Below, one piece after another: positions 20,484 through 29,605 of a DNA stretch of 64,000 nt. The position numbers were made by a program, and so were the translations under genes. Under the pieces are notes generated by a model that searched no databases, was not told where the DNA came from, and worked only from the letters and a program-made list of their open reading frames with translations. How positions within the stretch are numbered: position 1 is the stretch's first letter; each line of letters begins with the position of its first letter. Source of the DNA: Brevibacterium sp. XM4083. GTDB taxonomy: Bacteria; Actinomycetota; Actinomycetes; Actinomycetales; Brevibacteriaceae. The stretch lies in assembly GCF_006489205.2 (NCBI RefSeq), contig NZ_VFYR02000006.1:107226-171225 (forward strand), read 5' to 3'.

Positions 20484-21683
20484 ATGAGTGCAACGATGAG
20501 CCCCGACGAGATCCTGGGACTGGATTCGGTCTTCGACGCCGATGACCTCGAGTTCGCGCACGTCGTCCGCAAGTGGCTCGACGAGAACGTCCGCGAGAAG
20601 ATCGGCGACTACTTCCTCGATGCGACCATTCCCGCCCGCGAGCTCGCTGAGGGCCTCGGGGAGCTCGGCGTCCTCGGCATGCACCTCGAGGGCTACGGCT
20701 GCGGCGGGTCGACCGCCACCCAGTACGGTCTCGCCTGCCGTGAGCTCGAGGCCATCGACTCGGGTCTGCGCTCCCTCGTCTCCGTCCAGGGGTCGCTCGC
20801 GATGTTCGCCATCCATCGCTACGGCTCCGAGGCGCAGAAGGAGGAGTGGCTGCCGAAGATGGCCGCCGGCAAGGCACTCGGCTGCTTCGGGCTCACCGAA
20901 CCCGACGTCGGCTCCGACCCCTCGGGCATGAAGACGACCGCCCGCAGGGACGGTTCCGACTGGATCCTCAACGGTTCGAAGATGTGGATCACGAACTCAC
21001 CCGTCTCCGACGTCATGGTCGTGTGGGCGAAGACGGAGGAGACCGACGACAAGGGCCGTCCGGTCATCCGCGGCTTCGTCGTGCCGTCGGACACCGAGGG
21101 CGTGCAGACCCCGGAGATCCACCGCAAGATCTCCCTGCGGGCCTCGATCACCGGTGAGATCGTCCTCGACAACGTCCGCCTGCCCGAGGATGCGATGCTG
21201 CCCGAGGCCAAGGGCCTCAAGGCTCCGCTCTCGTGCCTGTCGGAGGCGCGCTTCGGCATCGTCTTCGGAGTCACCGGTGCCGCCCGCGACGCTCTGCTCT
21301 CAGCGATCGAGTACACGGGCACCCGGATCCAGTTCGATCGCCCGATCTCCTCATTCCAGATCTCGCAGCAGAAGCTCGCGAAGGCCTTCGGCCAGTACTC
21401 GCAGATCACGCTGCTCGCCGCTCACCTCGGTGAGCTCAAGGACTCCGCGAAGGGTGTGCGCCCCGAGCAGATCAGCCTCGGCAAGATGGTCAACGTCGAC
21501 ACGGCGATGAACGTCTGCCGGGACCTGCGCGCGCTCTTCGGCGGATCGGGAATCACGAGCGAGTATCCGCCGCTGCGCCACGCGGTCAACCTCGAGACCG
21601 TGCTCACCTACGAGGGCACCCATGAGGTCCACCAGCTCACGCTCGGCCGGGCCCTCACCGGGATCAACGCCTTCGCGAACTGA
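20484..21683 (+). CDS. gcdH: acyl-CoA dehydrogenase, glutaryl-CoA dehydrogenase type
   Basis: Flavoprotein of lysine/tryptophan and glutarate breakdown. The 399-residue sequence has CFGLTEPDVGSDPSGMKTTA and WITNSPVSDVMVVWAK in the FAD-binding region, and TYEGTHEVHQLTLGRALTGI at the C-terminus, with the catalytic Glu in YEGT. That motif and the overall pattern point to glutaryl-CoA dehydrogenase rather than a general acyl-CoA dehydrogenase, though the substrate is inferred. Confidence 0.75.
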   Translation: MSATMSPDEILGLDSVFDADDLEFAHVVRKWLDENVREKIGDYFLDATIPARELAEGLGELGVLGMHLEGYGCGGSTATQYGLACRELEAIDSGLRSLVSVQGSLAMFAIHRYGSEAQKEEWLPKMAAGKALGCFGLTEPDVGSDPSGMKTTARRDGSDWILNGSKMWITNSPVSDVMVVWAKTEETDDKGRPVIRGFVVPSDTEGVQTPEIHRKISLRASITGEIVLDNVRLPEDAMLPEAKGLKAPLSCLSEARFGIVFGVTGAARDALLSAIEYTGTRIQFDRPISSFQISQQKLAKAFGQYSQITLLAAHLGELKDSAKGVRPEQISLGKMVNVDTAMNVCRDLRALFGGSGITSEYPPLRHAVNLETVLTYEGTHEVHQLTLGRALTGINAFAN

Positions 21684-21690
21684 GGTCGGT

Positions 21691-21713
21691 GCCGGTCGGC
21701 GTCCCCGACCGGC
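21691..21713. terminator. hairpin between convergent genes
   Basis: A 9-bp perfect stem (GCCGGTCGG) with a 5-base loop lies 8 bp after the acyl-CoA dehydrogenase stop, in the gap before the convergent hypothetical gene. No U-run is present, so termination efficiency is uncertain, but position and symmetry suggest a bidirectional terminator. Confidence 0.45.
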
Positions 21714-21792
21714 GCACCTGGTCATCCGACCGGTCGCATCCGCCCCGCCCTTGTGCGCCGCCATCGGCGCCGAGGTGCGGGGCGGTCGGCAT

Positions 21793-22515
21793 TCACCTCT
21801 GTTCGCGGAGGAACTCCTCGAGCCAGGGCAGGCTCTCAGCCGCGCTGAGGGGACCGTCGTCGGTGAGAACAAGGGTCTGAGACGGGTCGAGCGGGGCGAC
21901 CTCGGCGGATTCGACGCGGGAGTCCCGCATCGCCTGGTCGAGGTTCGCGGTCTCCCCCGCGATGCTCACACCGACGCCCTCGAAGCGCGAACGCACGACC
22001 TTGACCGAGGCCCGTCCGGGTTCGATCGGGTCGGCGTCGATCGCGACGACGCGCACCTCGACCGGCGCGCCCTCCTCGGACTGCACGTCCGCCTTGGACT
22101 GCGCATCCGCCTCGGCGGGGTCGGTCTCCCCACCATCTGTGCGGGCGTCGACGACGACCCCGAGGCGCATCGCGGCGAGCACGCTGAGCGCTCGGGCGAC
22201 GGCGGGGACGTCGGCGTCGACGCGCACCCTGCTCGTCGCGGTGTCGACTCCCATCGTCCGGAGGACTCCGGCGAGTTTCGCGCTGCGGTCGAGCGCCTCG
22301 GCGCGGTCGAGTTCGACGGGCACGGACAGCGCCTTGAGCAGGCGCGGATCGGTGACCTCGCGCCCGTCGATGAGGGGCGTGTCCGGTGCGTCCCCGGTGA
22401 TGACGGTTTCGTCGGCCCGACCGAGGACGATCGGGTAGTCGAGGATCTCGAAGACCGGGTTGAGGGTGCCGGGAGTCCCGTCACCGGGCTTGGTGAACCA
22501 GTGGAAGTCAGTCAA
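21793..22515 (-). CDS. hypothetical protein, downstream partner of the DivIVA-domain gene
   Basis: 240-residue soluble protein that I do not recognise. It starts MTDFHWFTKPGDG, has alternating hydrophobic and charged segments and an acidic Glu/Asp/Gln-rich stretch at about 130-152. There is no signal peptide or membrane segment. It overlaps the end of the DivIVA-domain gene by 8 bp, so the pair is translationally coupled and may act together. Confidence 0.6.
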   Translation of the reverse strand: MTDFHWFTKPGDGTPGTLNPVFEILDYPIVLGRADETVITGDAPDTPLIDGREVTDPRLLKALSVPVELDRAEALDRSAKLAGVLRTMGVDTATSRVRVDADVPAVARALSVLAAMRLGVVVDARTDGGETDPAEADAQSKADVQSEEGAPVEVRVVAIDADPIEPGRASVKVVRSRFEGVGVSIAGETANLDQAMRDSRVESAEVAPLDPSQTLVLTDDGPLSAAESLPWLEEFLREQR

Positions 22516-23068
22516 CGGAGGCCATCACCTCGACGACGCGGTCGATGAAGGCATCGACCTGATCCTCGTCGTAGGCCTTGTTGCCCTTCGCGGTCTTGAA
22601 CAGGACCCTGCGGACCTGGTCGACGCTCATCGCCACGCCCTGCGTGAAGTAGGAGTTGACCTTCTCGCACATGTCGTCGACCTGGGCGATGTCGTAGCCG
22701 ATGACGCCGGCGGGCGGGCTGTCGAAGCGCTCTCCCGCCTCACGGACGAGGCGTCCCCGCAGGGACGCGGCGACGCGGGTGAGCTCCTGCACCCAGGCGT
22801 CCTGTCCGGACTGGGCGATGAGACGGTCGCGGGCTTGCTTGGCGAAGGCGTCCTCGAGGCGGTCGAGGGCGGCGTCGACGACGGCGACGTGGTAGCCCTT
22901 GCGGACGAGGTCGAAGCCGACCGTGCGCACGGCACGGGAGTCGAGGTCGCCGGGCTGCGGCGTGGGTCGTTCGAATGACTCGCGTGCCCTCTTGAAGAAG
23001 CTGTCGACCTGCTTCGGGTCGTAGCCGTTCTTCCAACCGGACATGCGGGGGAACGTCGTGTCCGCCAT
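22508..23068 (-). CDS. DivIVA-domain protein
   Basis: 186-residue cytoplasmic protein containing two DivI1A-type short domains: one at the N-terminus (GYDPKQVDSFFKRARESFE) and one near residue 65 (VRKGYHVAVVDAALDRLEDAF), with a further similar stretch near the C-terminus (AYDEDQVDAFIDRVVEVM). Such proteins associate with the cell pole or septum in actinobacteria. The start at 23,068 is preferred over the longer frame because the DivIVA motif then begins at the usual distance. Confidence 0.75.
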   Translation of the reverse strand: MADTTFPRMSGWKNGYDPKQVDSFFKRARESFERPTPQPGDLDSRAVRTVGFDLVRKGYHVAVVDAALDRLEDAFAKQARDRLIAQSGQDAWVQELTRVAASLRGRLVREAGERFDSPPAGVIGYDIAQVDDMCEKVNSYFTQGVAMSVDQVRRVLFKTAKGNKAYDEDQVDAFIDRVVEVMASVD

Positions 23069-23194
23069 GATTCCTCCGTACAGAGTGTGTCGTTTCCACC
23101 ATGATAGTTCGAGCATCGGTGGTCCGCCGCAGTCGCTGCGGCGCGAAGTGTCGGTGGCTCGGGCCCGGGGGTCCGGCCTCGGTCGGGTCAGGCG

Positions 23195-24496
23195 TCAGTC
23201 GGCGGCGGCGAGCTGTCCGCAGGCACCGTCGATGTCGGAGCCGCGGGTGTCGCGGATCGTCGTCGGCACGCCGGCGTCGACGAGCCGGCGGACGAACTCG
23301 TCGGCGACGGCCGGGTCCGAGGCCGTCCACACGGATCCCGGGGTCGGGTTGAGCGGGATCGGGTTGACGTGCACCCAGCCGCGGCCGCGGGCGTTGAGCT
23401 TCTTCGCGAGCAGGTCCGCCCGCCATGCGTGGTCGTTCATGTCCTTGATGAGCGCGTACTCGATGCTCACCCGGCGACCGGTGACCTTGTAGTAGTTGAA
23501 GGCCGCGTCGATCGCCTCGTCGGCCTTCCACCGGGTGTTGACCGGGATCATCTCGTCGCGCAGCTCGTCGTCGGGGGCGTGGAGGCTGAGCGCGAAGGTC
23601 ACGGGGATGTCCTCGGCGGCGAGCTTGTTGATGCCGGGGACCAGGCCGACAGTGGAGACGGTGATCCGTCGCGCCGACATGCCCAAGCCCTCGGGCGCGG
23701 GGGCGACGAAGCGGCGGACCGCGTTCATCACCCGCTTGTAGTTGGCCAGGGGTTCGCCCATGCCCATGAAGACGATGTTCGTCACCCTCTCCGGTCCTCC
23801 CGCCGAGGCGGCCGCCGGGTCGGTCGCGGACTCGCCGGGGGTCTCGCCCTGCTCTTCGTCGGCTTCCGCCCCGAGGGCGACCTCGTCGTCGGCGTCGGCG
23901 CTCGGCTTGGACGGTGCGAGTTCACCGGCGGCGATGGCCTGGTTGGCGCGGATGACCTGTTCGACGATCTCGGCCGTCGACATGTTCCGGGTCAGACCCT
24001 GCTGGCCGGTGGCGCAGAACGGGCAGTTCATCCCGCACCCGCACTGGCTCGAGACGCACAGCGTGATGCGGTTGCGGTAGCGCATGAGGACGGATTCGAC
24101 GAGCGCACCGTCGAAGAGACGCCAGAGGAATTTGATCGTGTCGCCGTTGCCTGTCGTCAGGCGCCTGACCTCGGTGAGCAGCGGAGGGAAGAAGCGCTCT
24201 GCAAGGGGCGCGCGCAGATCCTTGGGCAGGTCGGTCATCGACTCGACGTCGGTGTGGTAGCGCGTGAAGTAGTGGGTGGAGAGCTGCTTGGCGCGGAAGG
24301 CGGGAAGACCCATCTCGGTGACGGCTTCGATGCGCTCGTCCATCGTCATATCCGCGAGGTGCTGCTGGGGTTGGGCGACGCGGGGGGACTTGAAGTTGAG
24401 CAGCGGGCGACCGTCGCGCATCGGGGTCGTCGACGTCGTCCCGTCGGCGTGTTCGACGACGGGCCTGACCTGTCTGCTTCCGGCTGGAGGTATCAC
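23195..24496 (-). CDS. rlmN: 23S rRNA (adenine2503-C2)-methyltransferase RlmN
   Basis: Radical SAM methylase of 23S rRNA A2503 and some tRNAs. The 433-residue product has the cluster motif [13 protein letters not shown], the conserved GMGEPLANY block and the C-terminal Cys (GACGQ) of the family. An acidic, Ala/Glu-rich insertion of about 45 residues lies between [16 protein letters not shown] and [14 protein letters not shown]. It is not present in typical RlmN and is probably a surface loop. Upstream of the DivIVA pair, 126 bp apart. Confidence 0.93.
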   Translation of the reverse strand: MIPPAGSRQVRPVVEHADGTTSTTPMRDGRPLLNFKSPRVAQPQQHLADMTMDERIEAVTEMGLPAFRAKQLSTHYFTRYHTDVESMTDLPKDLRAPLAERFFPPLLTEVRRLTTGNGDTIKFLWRLFDGALVESVLMRYRNRITLCVSSQCGCGMNCPFCATGQQGLTRNMSTAEIVEQVIRANQAIAAGELAPSKPSADADDEVALGAEADEEQGETPGESATDPAAASAGGPERVTNIVFMGMGEPLANYKRVMNAVRRFVAPAPEGLGMSARRITVSTVGLVPGINKLAAEDIPVTFALSLHAPDDELRDEMIPVNTRWKADEAIDAAFNYYKVTGRRVSIEYALIKDMNDHAWRADLLAKKLNARGRGWVHVNPIPLNPTPGSVWTASDPAVADEFVRRLVDAGVPTTIRDTRGSDIDGACGQLAAAD

Positions 24497-24602
24497 TCCC
24501 CCATTGTCTCATGCCGGTCCCGGCGACGCTGTGTGGTCGGGGACACGGGAGCCCGCGATCGCCTCGGCGAGGGGATGCGACGACCGGGCGGCCGTCCCGG
24601 AC

Positions 24603-25610
24603 TCACATGAAGCCGGGGAGGAAGGAGAAGAGGACGAGGGCGACGGGCGCGGTCGGGAGGATCGAGTCGAGGCGGTCCATGACGCCGCCGTGACCGGGCA
24701 GCAGGGTGCCCATGTCCTTGAGGTGGAGGTCGCGTTTGATCATCGATTCGCTGAAGTCGCCGAGGGTGGCGAACGCGGGGATGACGACGCCGATGACGAG
24801 CCCGGTCCAGAACGGGGCGTCGAAGAGGGTGATCGCCAGCGTCGTGGCGACGGCCGTGGTGAAGACGACGGATCCGAGGTAGCCCTCCCAGGACTTCTTC
24901 GGCGAGATCCGCGGGGCGATGGGATGCCTGCCCCAGAGCACGCCGAAGACGTAGCCGCCGATGTCGGAGGCGACGACGCTGGCAAGGAAGATGATGACGT
25001 AGAAGTTGCCGTTGGGCAGGGTGAGGAGATAGACGACGAAGCACGCCATGAGGCCGACGTACGTGAGCGCGAAGAGGGAGAGGGAGACGTCCTTGACCGC
25101 GTTCTTGCGCCGCTCGACCATCGTGAAGAGCATGACGGCCCCGGCGCTTGCGGCGAACGTCACCCACAGGGCCTCCCGGCCGCCGAAGTACGTGGCGACG
25201 ACCATGCAGGCCGCGGAGATCATCGTCGGGATGCGGGAGACGAGCGATCCGGACCGGGAGAGCGCGTTGGCGAGTTCCCACATCGCGGCGACGATCGCGA
25301 TGAGGATGATGAAGAGGAAGGTTTCGGGAAGGAGGATCAGCGAGGCGAGCACGATCCCGCCGATGAGGAGGCCGATCCCGATCGCCGCCGGGAGGTTGCG
25401 GCCGGCCCGGCCGTAGTCCTTGGGTGCAGGCGCCGTCTCGACCTCGACCTCGACGGCAGCGGTCTCCTGCGTGAAGACCGTGTCGGTGCCGCGGAGGTCG
25501 CGCCGCTTCGGGAACGGTGTCGGCTCTGGGGTCGCCGCGGTCTCCCGATCCGACCCCTCGTCAGGGGTCGGATCGGAGGTGGGACGGTCGGGCCCGGTCA
25601 ACGCGATCAT
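24603..25610 (-). CDS. cdsA: phosphatidate cytidylyltransferase
   Basis: Makes CDP-diacylglycerol for phospholipid synthesis. The 335-residue protein has a hydrophilic N-terminal extension of about 85 residues, then about eight membrane segments. The C-terminal family signature is visible as KRDLHLKDMGTLLPGHGGVMDRLDS. Its start overlaps the frr stop by one base (TGATG), the usual frr-cdsA arrangement. Confidence 0.94.
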   Translation of the reverse strand: MIALTGPDRPTSDPTPDEGSDRETAATPEPTPFPKRRDLRGTDTVFTQETAAVEVEVETAPAPKDYGRAGRNLPAAIGIGLLIGGIVLASLILLPETFLFIILIAIVAAMWELANALSRSGSLVSRIPTMISAACMVVATYFGGREALWVTFAASAGAVMLFTMVERRKNAVKDVSLSLFALTYVGLMACFVVYLLTLPNGNFYVIIFLASVVASDIGGYVFGVLWGRHPIAPRISPKKSWEGYLGSVVFTTAVATTLAITLFDAPFWTGLVIGVVIPAFATLGDFSESMIKRDLHLKDMGTLLPGHGGVMDRLDSILPTAPVALVLFSFLPGFM

Positions 25611-26167
25611 CAGACCTCGAGGAGCTCGGCTTCCTTCTGGCCGAGCAGCTTGTCGATGGCGTCGACCTTCTTCTTCGTGATGTCGTCGAGTTCGGAGATC
25701 GAGCGGGTGACCTCGTCCTCGCCGGCTTCGCCGTCCTTCTTGATCCGCTCGAGGGTGTCCTTCGCGTGGCGGCGGATGTTGCGGATCGAGACCTTGCCGT
25801 CCTCGGCCTTGCCCTTGACGATCTTCACGTACTCCTTGCGGCGCTCCTCGGTGAGTTCGGGGAGGACGACGCGGATGACGTTGCCGTCGTTGGCGGGGTT
25901 GGCGCCGATGTCGGAGTTGCGCAGGGCGTTCTCGATGTCGCCCAGGGTCCCGCGGTCGTAGGGAGTGACGAGGATCGTGCGGGCCTCGGGCGTCTGGAAC
26001 GACGCGAGCTGCTGGAGCGGCGTGGGAGCGCCGTAGTAGTCGATCTCGATGTTCGCGAAGAGCGCGGGGTTGGCCCGGCCGGTGCGGATCGACGCAAAGT
26101 CCTCTTGCGTGAATTCCACGGCCTTGTCCATCTTCTCCCTGGCCTCTGCCAGTGTTTCTTCAATCAC
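25610..26167 (-). CDS. frr: ribosome recycling factor
   Basis: Splits post-termination ribosomes together with EF-G. The 185-residue product has the two-domain pattern with [28 protein letters not shown] and later [10 protein letters not shown]. Standard length and order after pyrH. No irregularities. Confidence 0.97.
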   Translation of the reverse strand: MIEETLAEAREKMDKAVEFTQEDFASIRTGRANPALFANIEIDYYGAPTPLQQLASFQTPEARTILVTPYDRGTLGDIENALRNSDIGANPANDGNVIRVVLPELTEERRKEYVKIVKGKAEDGKVSIRNIRRHAKDTLERIKKDGEAGEDEVTRSISELDDITKKKVDAIDKLLGQKEAELLEV

Positions 26168-26255
26168 GAGACACTCTTTTCAGTCGATTGGAGCTGTGTG
26201 AACATTCTATGGGTCCGAGGTGGTTTTCTGCTGACCCGGACCGGTGCGGTGTGGG

Positions 26256-27008
26256 CTACTTGACCAGTGTGCCGATCTTCTCACCGGCGATGGCCTTGCG
26301 CAGGTTGCCCTCACCCTGCATGCCGAAGACGTGCATGGGAAGCCGGTTGTCCATGCAGAGGGAGAACGCGGTGGCGTCGACGACCTTGAGACCCTTCTGG
26401 AGAGCCTCCTGGTAGGTGATCTCGTCGATCTTCGCAGCAGTCGGGTCGAGCTTCGGGTCGGCGGTGTAGACGCCGTCGACGCCGTTCTTGGCGATGAGGA
26501 CCTCATCGGCGTGGATCTCGAGCGCGCGCTGGGCCGCGACGGTGTCGGTGGAGAAGTAGGGCAGACCGGCGCCGGCGCCGAAGATGACGACGCGGTTCTT
26601 CTCCATGTGGCGCATCGCCCGGCGCGGGATGTAGGACTCGGCGACCTGGGACATCGGGATCGCGGTCTGCACGCGGGTGTCGACGCCGAGCTGTTCGAGG
26701 AAGTCCTGCAGAGCGAGACAGTTCATCACGGTTCCGAGCATTCCCATGTAGTCGGCGCGCGTGCGGTCCATGCCGCGCTGGGAGAGCTCGGCGCCGCGGA
26801 AGAAGTTGCCGCCGCCGACGACGATGCTCACTTCGACGTCCTCGACGGTGGGGGCGACCTCCCGGGCGACGGCAGCGACGACGTCGGGGTCGACGCCGAT
26901 GCTGCCTCCGCCGAAGACCTCGCCGGAGAGCTTGAGGAGCACGCGGCGACGATGCGTGCGCACCGGTCGGCTGGCGTGGCTCGATTCGTGTACCGGGGTG
27001 GATGTCAT
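26256..27008 (-). CDS. pyrH: UMP kinase
   Basis: Phosphorylates UMP to UDP. The 250-residue amino-acid-kinase fold protein has [10 protein letters not shown] near residue 27, [11 protein letters not shown] and the C-terminal GTLVK. An N-terminal tail of about 20 basic residues precedes the core. It lies 160 bp after tsf, behind a terminator, so it probably has its own promoter. Confidence 0.96.
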   Translation of the reverse strand: MTSTPVHESSHASRPVRTHRRRVLLKLSGEVFGGGSIGVDPDVVAAVAREVAPTVEDVEVSIVVGGGNFFRGAELSQRGMDRTRADYMGMLGTVMNCLALQDFLEQLGVDTRVQTAIPMSQVAESYIPRRAMRHMEKNRVVIFGAGAGLPYFSTDTVAAQRALEIHADEVLIAKNGVDGVYTADPKLDPTAAKIDEITYQEALQKGLKVVDATAFSLCMDNRLPMHVFGMQGEGNLRKAIAGEKIGTLVK

Positions 27009-27083
27009 GAGGTCCTTCTTCCATGCGTTCGGCGCCGCCGCAGGCAGCGCCGATCCGGGTGGTTCGTCTGGGTCAGTCTAGCG

Positions 27084-27115
27084 AAAACGGGGCCGGACCC
27101 ATCGGTCCGACCCCG
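27084..27115 (-). terminator. rho-independent terminator after tsf
   Basis: On the minus strand CGGGGTCGGACC pairs with GGTCCGGCCCCG around a short loop, and is followed by TTTTCGCT. The stem is GC-rich with one mismatch and the U-run is clear. It ends the rpsB-tsf transcript before pyrH. Confidence 0.8.
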
Positions 27116-27167
27116 TCATCGGATCCTGTGGGAGTCCTCACGGACCCCCACAGCGATCACAAGCGGA

Positions 27168-27995
27168 TCAGGCTCCCACGCGGTAGCGGAGGAAACCGGT
27201 CGCCTTGAGGCCGGCGGCCTCGAGGACCTTGCCCACGGTCTGCTTGGGATCCTTCGCGAATCCCTGGTCGAGCAGGCAGTTCTCCTTGAAGAAGCCGTTG
27301 ACGCGGCCTTCGATGATCTTCGGCAGAGCCTGTTCCGGCTTGCCTTCGTTCTTCGCGGTGTCCTCGGCGATGCGGCGCTCGTTCTCGACGAGCTCGGCCG
27401 GGACGTCCTCACGCGAGAAGTACTTCGGCGCGAGGGCGGCGATGTGCACGGCGACGTCGTGCGCGACGGCCTGGTCGTCGCCTTCGTAGGCGAAGAGAAC
27501 GCCGACCTGCGGGGGCAGGTCCTTGTTCGTGCGGTGGAGGTAGGACTCCACCTTCTGGCCTTCGAGACGACCGACGCGGCGGAGGTCGACCTTCTCGCCC
27601 AGGGCGGCACCGGACTCGGTGATGAACTGGGCGACGGTCTTGCCGTCGGCCTCGACCGAGAGCAGCGACTCGGCTGACTCGGACTTGTTCGACACGGCGA
27701 GTGCGAGGACTTCGTCGGCGAGGTCGATGAAGCGCTGCGACTTCGCGACGAAGTCGGTCTCCGAGTCGAGCTCGATCATGGTGCCGACGCCGCCGTCGAC
27801 GAAGGTGGCGACGAGACCGTCGGAGGTGGCACGGCCTTCGCGCTTCGTGGCGCCCTTGAGGCCCTTCACACGGAGGAGCTCGATGGCCTTCGCCTGGTCG
27901 CCGTCGGCCTCATCGAGGGCCTTCTTGACGTCCATCATTCCGGCGCCGGTCTTCTCGCGCAGTTCCTTGATGTCAGCGGCAGTGTAGTTTGCCAT
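27168..27995 (-). CDS. tsf: elongation factor Ts
   Basis: Nucleotide exchange factor for EF-Tu. The 275-residue product begins MANYTAADIKELREKTGAGMMDVKKAL, the conserved N-terminal module, and has two core subdomains. It follows rpsB by 33 bp in the classic rpsB-tsf operon and ends before a strong terminator. Confidence 0.97.
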   Translation of the reverse strand: MANYTAADIKELREKTGAGMMDVKKALDEADGDQAKAIELLRVKGLKGATKREGRATSDGLVATFVDGGVGTMIELDSETDFVAKSQRFIDLADEVLALAVSNKSESAESLLSVEADGKTVAQFITESGAALGEKVDLRRVGRLEGQKVESYLHRTNKDLPPQVGVLFAYEGDDQAVAHDVAVHIAALAPKYFSREDVPAELVENERRIAEDTAKNEGKPEQALPKIIEGRVNGFFKENCLLDQGFAKDPKQTVGKVLEAAGLKATGFLRYRVGA

Positions 27996-28028
27996 TCTTT
28001 CTCCTAGTGGTGGTGGAGGTGAGTGAGA

Positions 28029-29012
28029 TCAGGACTCGGTGGAGTCAGCGGCAGCGTCGGCGGCTGCGGCCTTGCCCTCGGCGTCCGCTGCCTTCGCATC
28101 GGCGTCGGCGACGGCACCTTCGGCGGCGGCGTCCGTCGCGTCGGTGGCGGTGGTCTCCTCGGACTGGGCCTCGGCTGCGGTGGCAGCGGCGGAGGCTTCG
28201 GTCGAGGCGTCAGCGGCGTCGGCGTTCGCTTCGGCGGCGTTGCCCTCGAGGAGTTCGCGCTCCCACTCGGGCATCGGCTCGACGGCGGAGACGTTCTTCT
28301 CACCGGACTCGTCGTCGCCGGAGTGGCGGGCGATGAGGCCCTCGGCCACGGCGTCGGCGATCACGCGGGTGAGCAGCGAGACCGAGCGGATGGCGTCGTC
28401 GTTGCCCGGGATCGGGTAGGTGACGTCGTCGGGGTCGCAGTTGGTGTCGAGGATCGCGATGACCGGGATGCCCAGCTTCTTCGCCTCGTCGACGGCGAGG
28501 TGCTCCTTCTTCGTGTCGACGATCCACACAGCGGACGGGGTGCGCTGCATGTCGCGGATGCCGCCGAGGGTCTTCTCGAGCTTGTCCTTCTCGCGACGGA
28601 GGATGAGGAGTTCCTTCTTCGTGTGCGAGGAGCCCGCAACGTCGTCGAAGTCGATCTCTTCGAGTTCCTTCAGCCGGCGCAGACGCAGGGAGATGGTCTG
28701 GAAGTTCGTGAGCATGCCGCCGAGCCAACGCTGGTTGACATACGGCTGGCCGACGCGCTTGGCCTGCTCGGCGATCGATTCCTGGGCCTGCTTCTTCGTG
28801 CCGACGAAGAGGATGGAGCCGCCGTGGGAGACGGTCTCCTTGACGAACTCGAACGCGGTGTCGATGTAGCCCAGCGACTTCTGCAGGTCGATGATGTAGA
28901 TGCCGTTGCGCTCGGTGAAGATGAAGCGCTTCATCTTCGGGTTCCAACGACGGGTCTGGTGTCCGAAGTGAACGCCGCTGTCGAGCAGCTGGCGGATGGT
29001 GACGACGGCCAT
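28029..29012 (-). CDS. rpsB: 30S ribosomal protein S2
   Basis: The 327-residue product starts [24 protein letters not shown] and has the S2 blocks [20 protein letters not shown] and [14 protein letters not shown]. The open frame continues upstream, but AGGAGG just before 29,012 fixes the start. After residue about 245 the protein carries an unusually long Ala/Glu/Asp/Thr-rich tail of about 80 residues, longer than the usual actinobacterial S2 extension. Confidence 0.96.
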   Translation of the reverse strand: MAVVTIRQLLDSGVHFGHQTRRWNPKMKRFIFTERNGIYIIDLQKSLGYIDTAFEFVKETVSHGGSILFVGTKKQAQESIAEQAKRVGQPYVNQRWLGGMLTNFQTISLRLRRLKELEEIDFDDVAGSSHTKKELLILRREKDKLEKTLGGIRDMQRTPSAVWIVDTKKEHLAVDEAKKLGIPVIAILDTNCDPDDVTYPIPGNDDAIRSVSLLTRVIADAVAEGLIARHSGDDESGEKNVSAVEPMPEWERELLEGNAAEANADAADASTEASAAATAAEAQSEETTATDATDAAAEGAVADADAKAADAEGKAAAADAAADSTES

Positions 29013-29033
29013 GCCGACGCCCTCCTTTCTCGT

Positions 29034-29048
29034 GCACCCTGCGGGTGC
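29034..29048 (-). promoter_or_regulatory. hairpin just upstream of the rpsB Shine-Dalgarno
   Basis: GCACCC-TGC-GGGTGC forms a 6-bp stem 8 bases upstream of the AGGAGG of rpsB, within a leader of about 190 bases. A second perfect palindrome (CATGCG-CGTA-CGCATG) lies at 29,135-29,150 in the same leader. In other bacteria S2 represses its own mRNA through the leader; whether this structure does so is inference. Confidence 0.35.
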
Positions 29049-29211
29049 GTTGTGCCATGGTTCGCGGCCAACACGGGGCTGGCGGCGACGATGGCGGTTT
29101 CGGTTGATTCCTGGTACCCGGTTCGCCCAACCCACATGCGCGTACGCATGCACCATGGGATGGAGAAGAGATCGGATACGCGTAGTCAGAAGACACGCTT
29201 CTGCTGAGGGC

Positions 29212-29242
29212 AGTCTATCGCGGGTGGCCAAGCCTGCGCCAA
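29212..29242 (-). promoter_or_regulatory. candidate rpsB promoter
   Basis: On the minus strand TTGGCG and TAGACT are separated by 19 bp, about 200 bp upstream of rpsB. The -10 fits the actinobacterial TANNNT pattern and is identical to the hexamer proposed upstream of the secreted hydrolase at 1871. The spacer is slightly long. Confidence 0.4.
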
Positions 29243-29393
29243 TCGGAGGATGTCCCTCGCCGAGGCGGCCGCCGGGTGTGCCTGTCCCGTGCCCGGGCGG
29301 CTGCGCCACCTCCCGCCGAGGCTGCCGTCGGGTTCGCGTCGCCTCTGCGCTCTCGGGCGGGCTCCCCGCTTCCGCGACTCGTGCGCATTCGGC

Positions 29394-29565
29394 TGTGGAC
29401 GCGCATTGCGCTCAGCATGCCTCCCCGCGGTGTGGGGCACCGGCGAGGGTGAGCGGAGCCCGGCCCATCGGGGGTCCGGTGGTCCCACTCGTGTGCTCTC
29501 TCCTGTGCATGCGGCACCGACTCGTGTGCGCGCGGCCTGTGGACGCCCGATGGTCGTCCACAGGC
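29394..29565. promoter_or_regulatory. TGTGGACG repeats and an 11-bp inverted repeat before the M23/M15 gene
   Basis: The gap 29,243-29,605 holds no gene. It contains TGTGGACG at 29,394 and 29,538 and its complement at 29,555. The last two form a perfect inverted repeat (GCCTGTGGACG, 29,535-29,545, against 29,555-29,565) with a 9-base loop, 40 bp before the peptidase start. TCGTCCACA differs from the DnaA box TTGTCCACA at one base. It may be an operator or hairpin for the peptidase gene, or a small DnaA-binding cluster. Confidence 0.4.
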
Positions 29566-29605
29566 GGAGAATCCTCTGCTGACAGCACCGGCGGCATCGA
29601 TTTCC

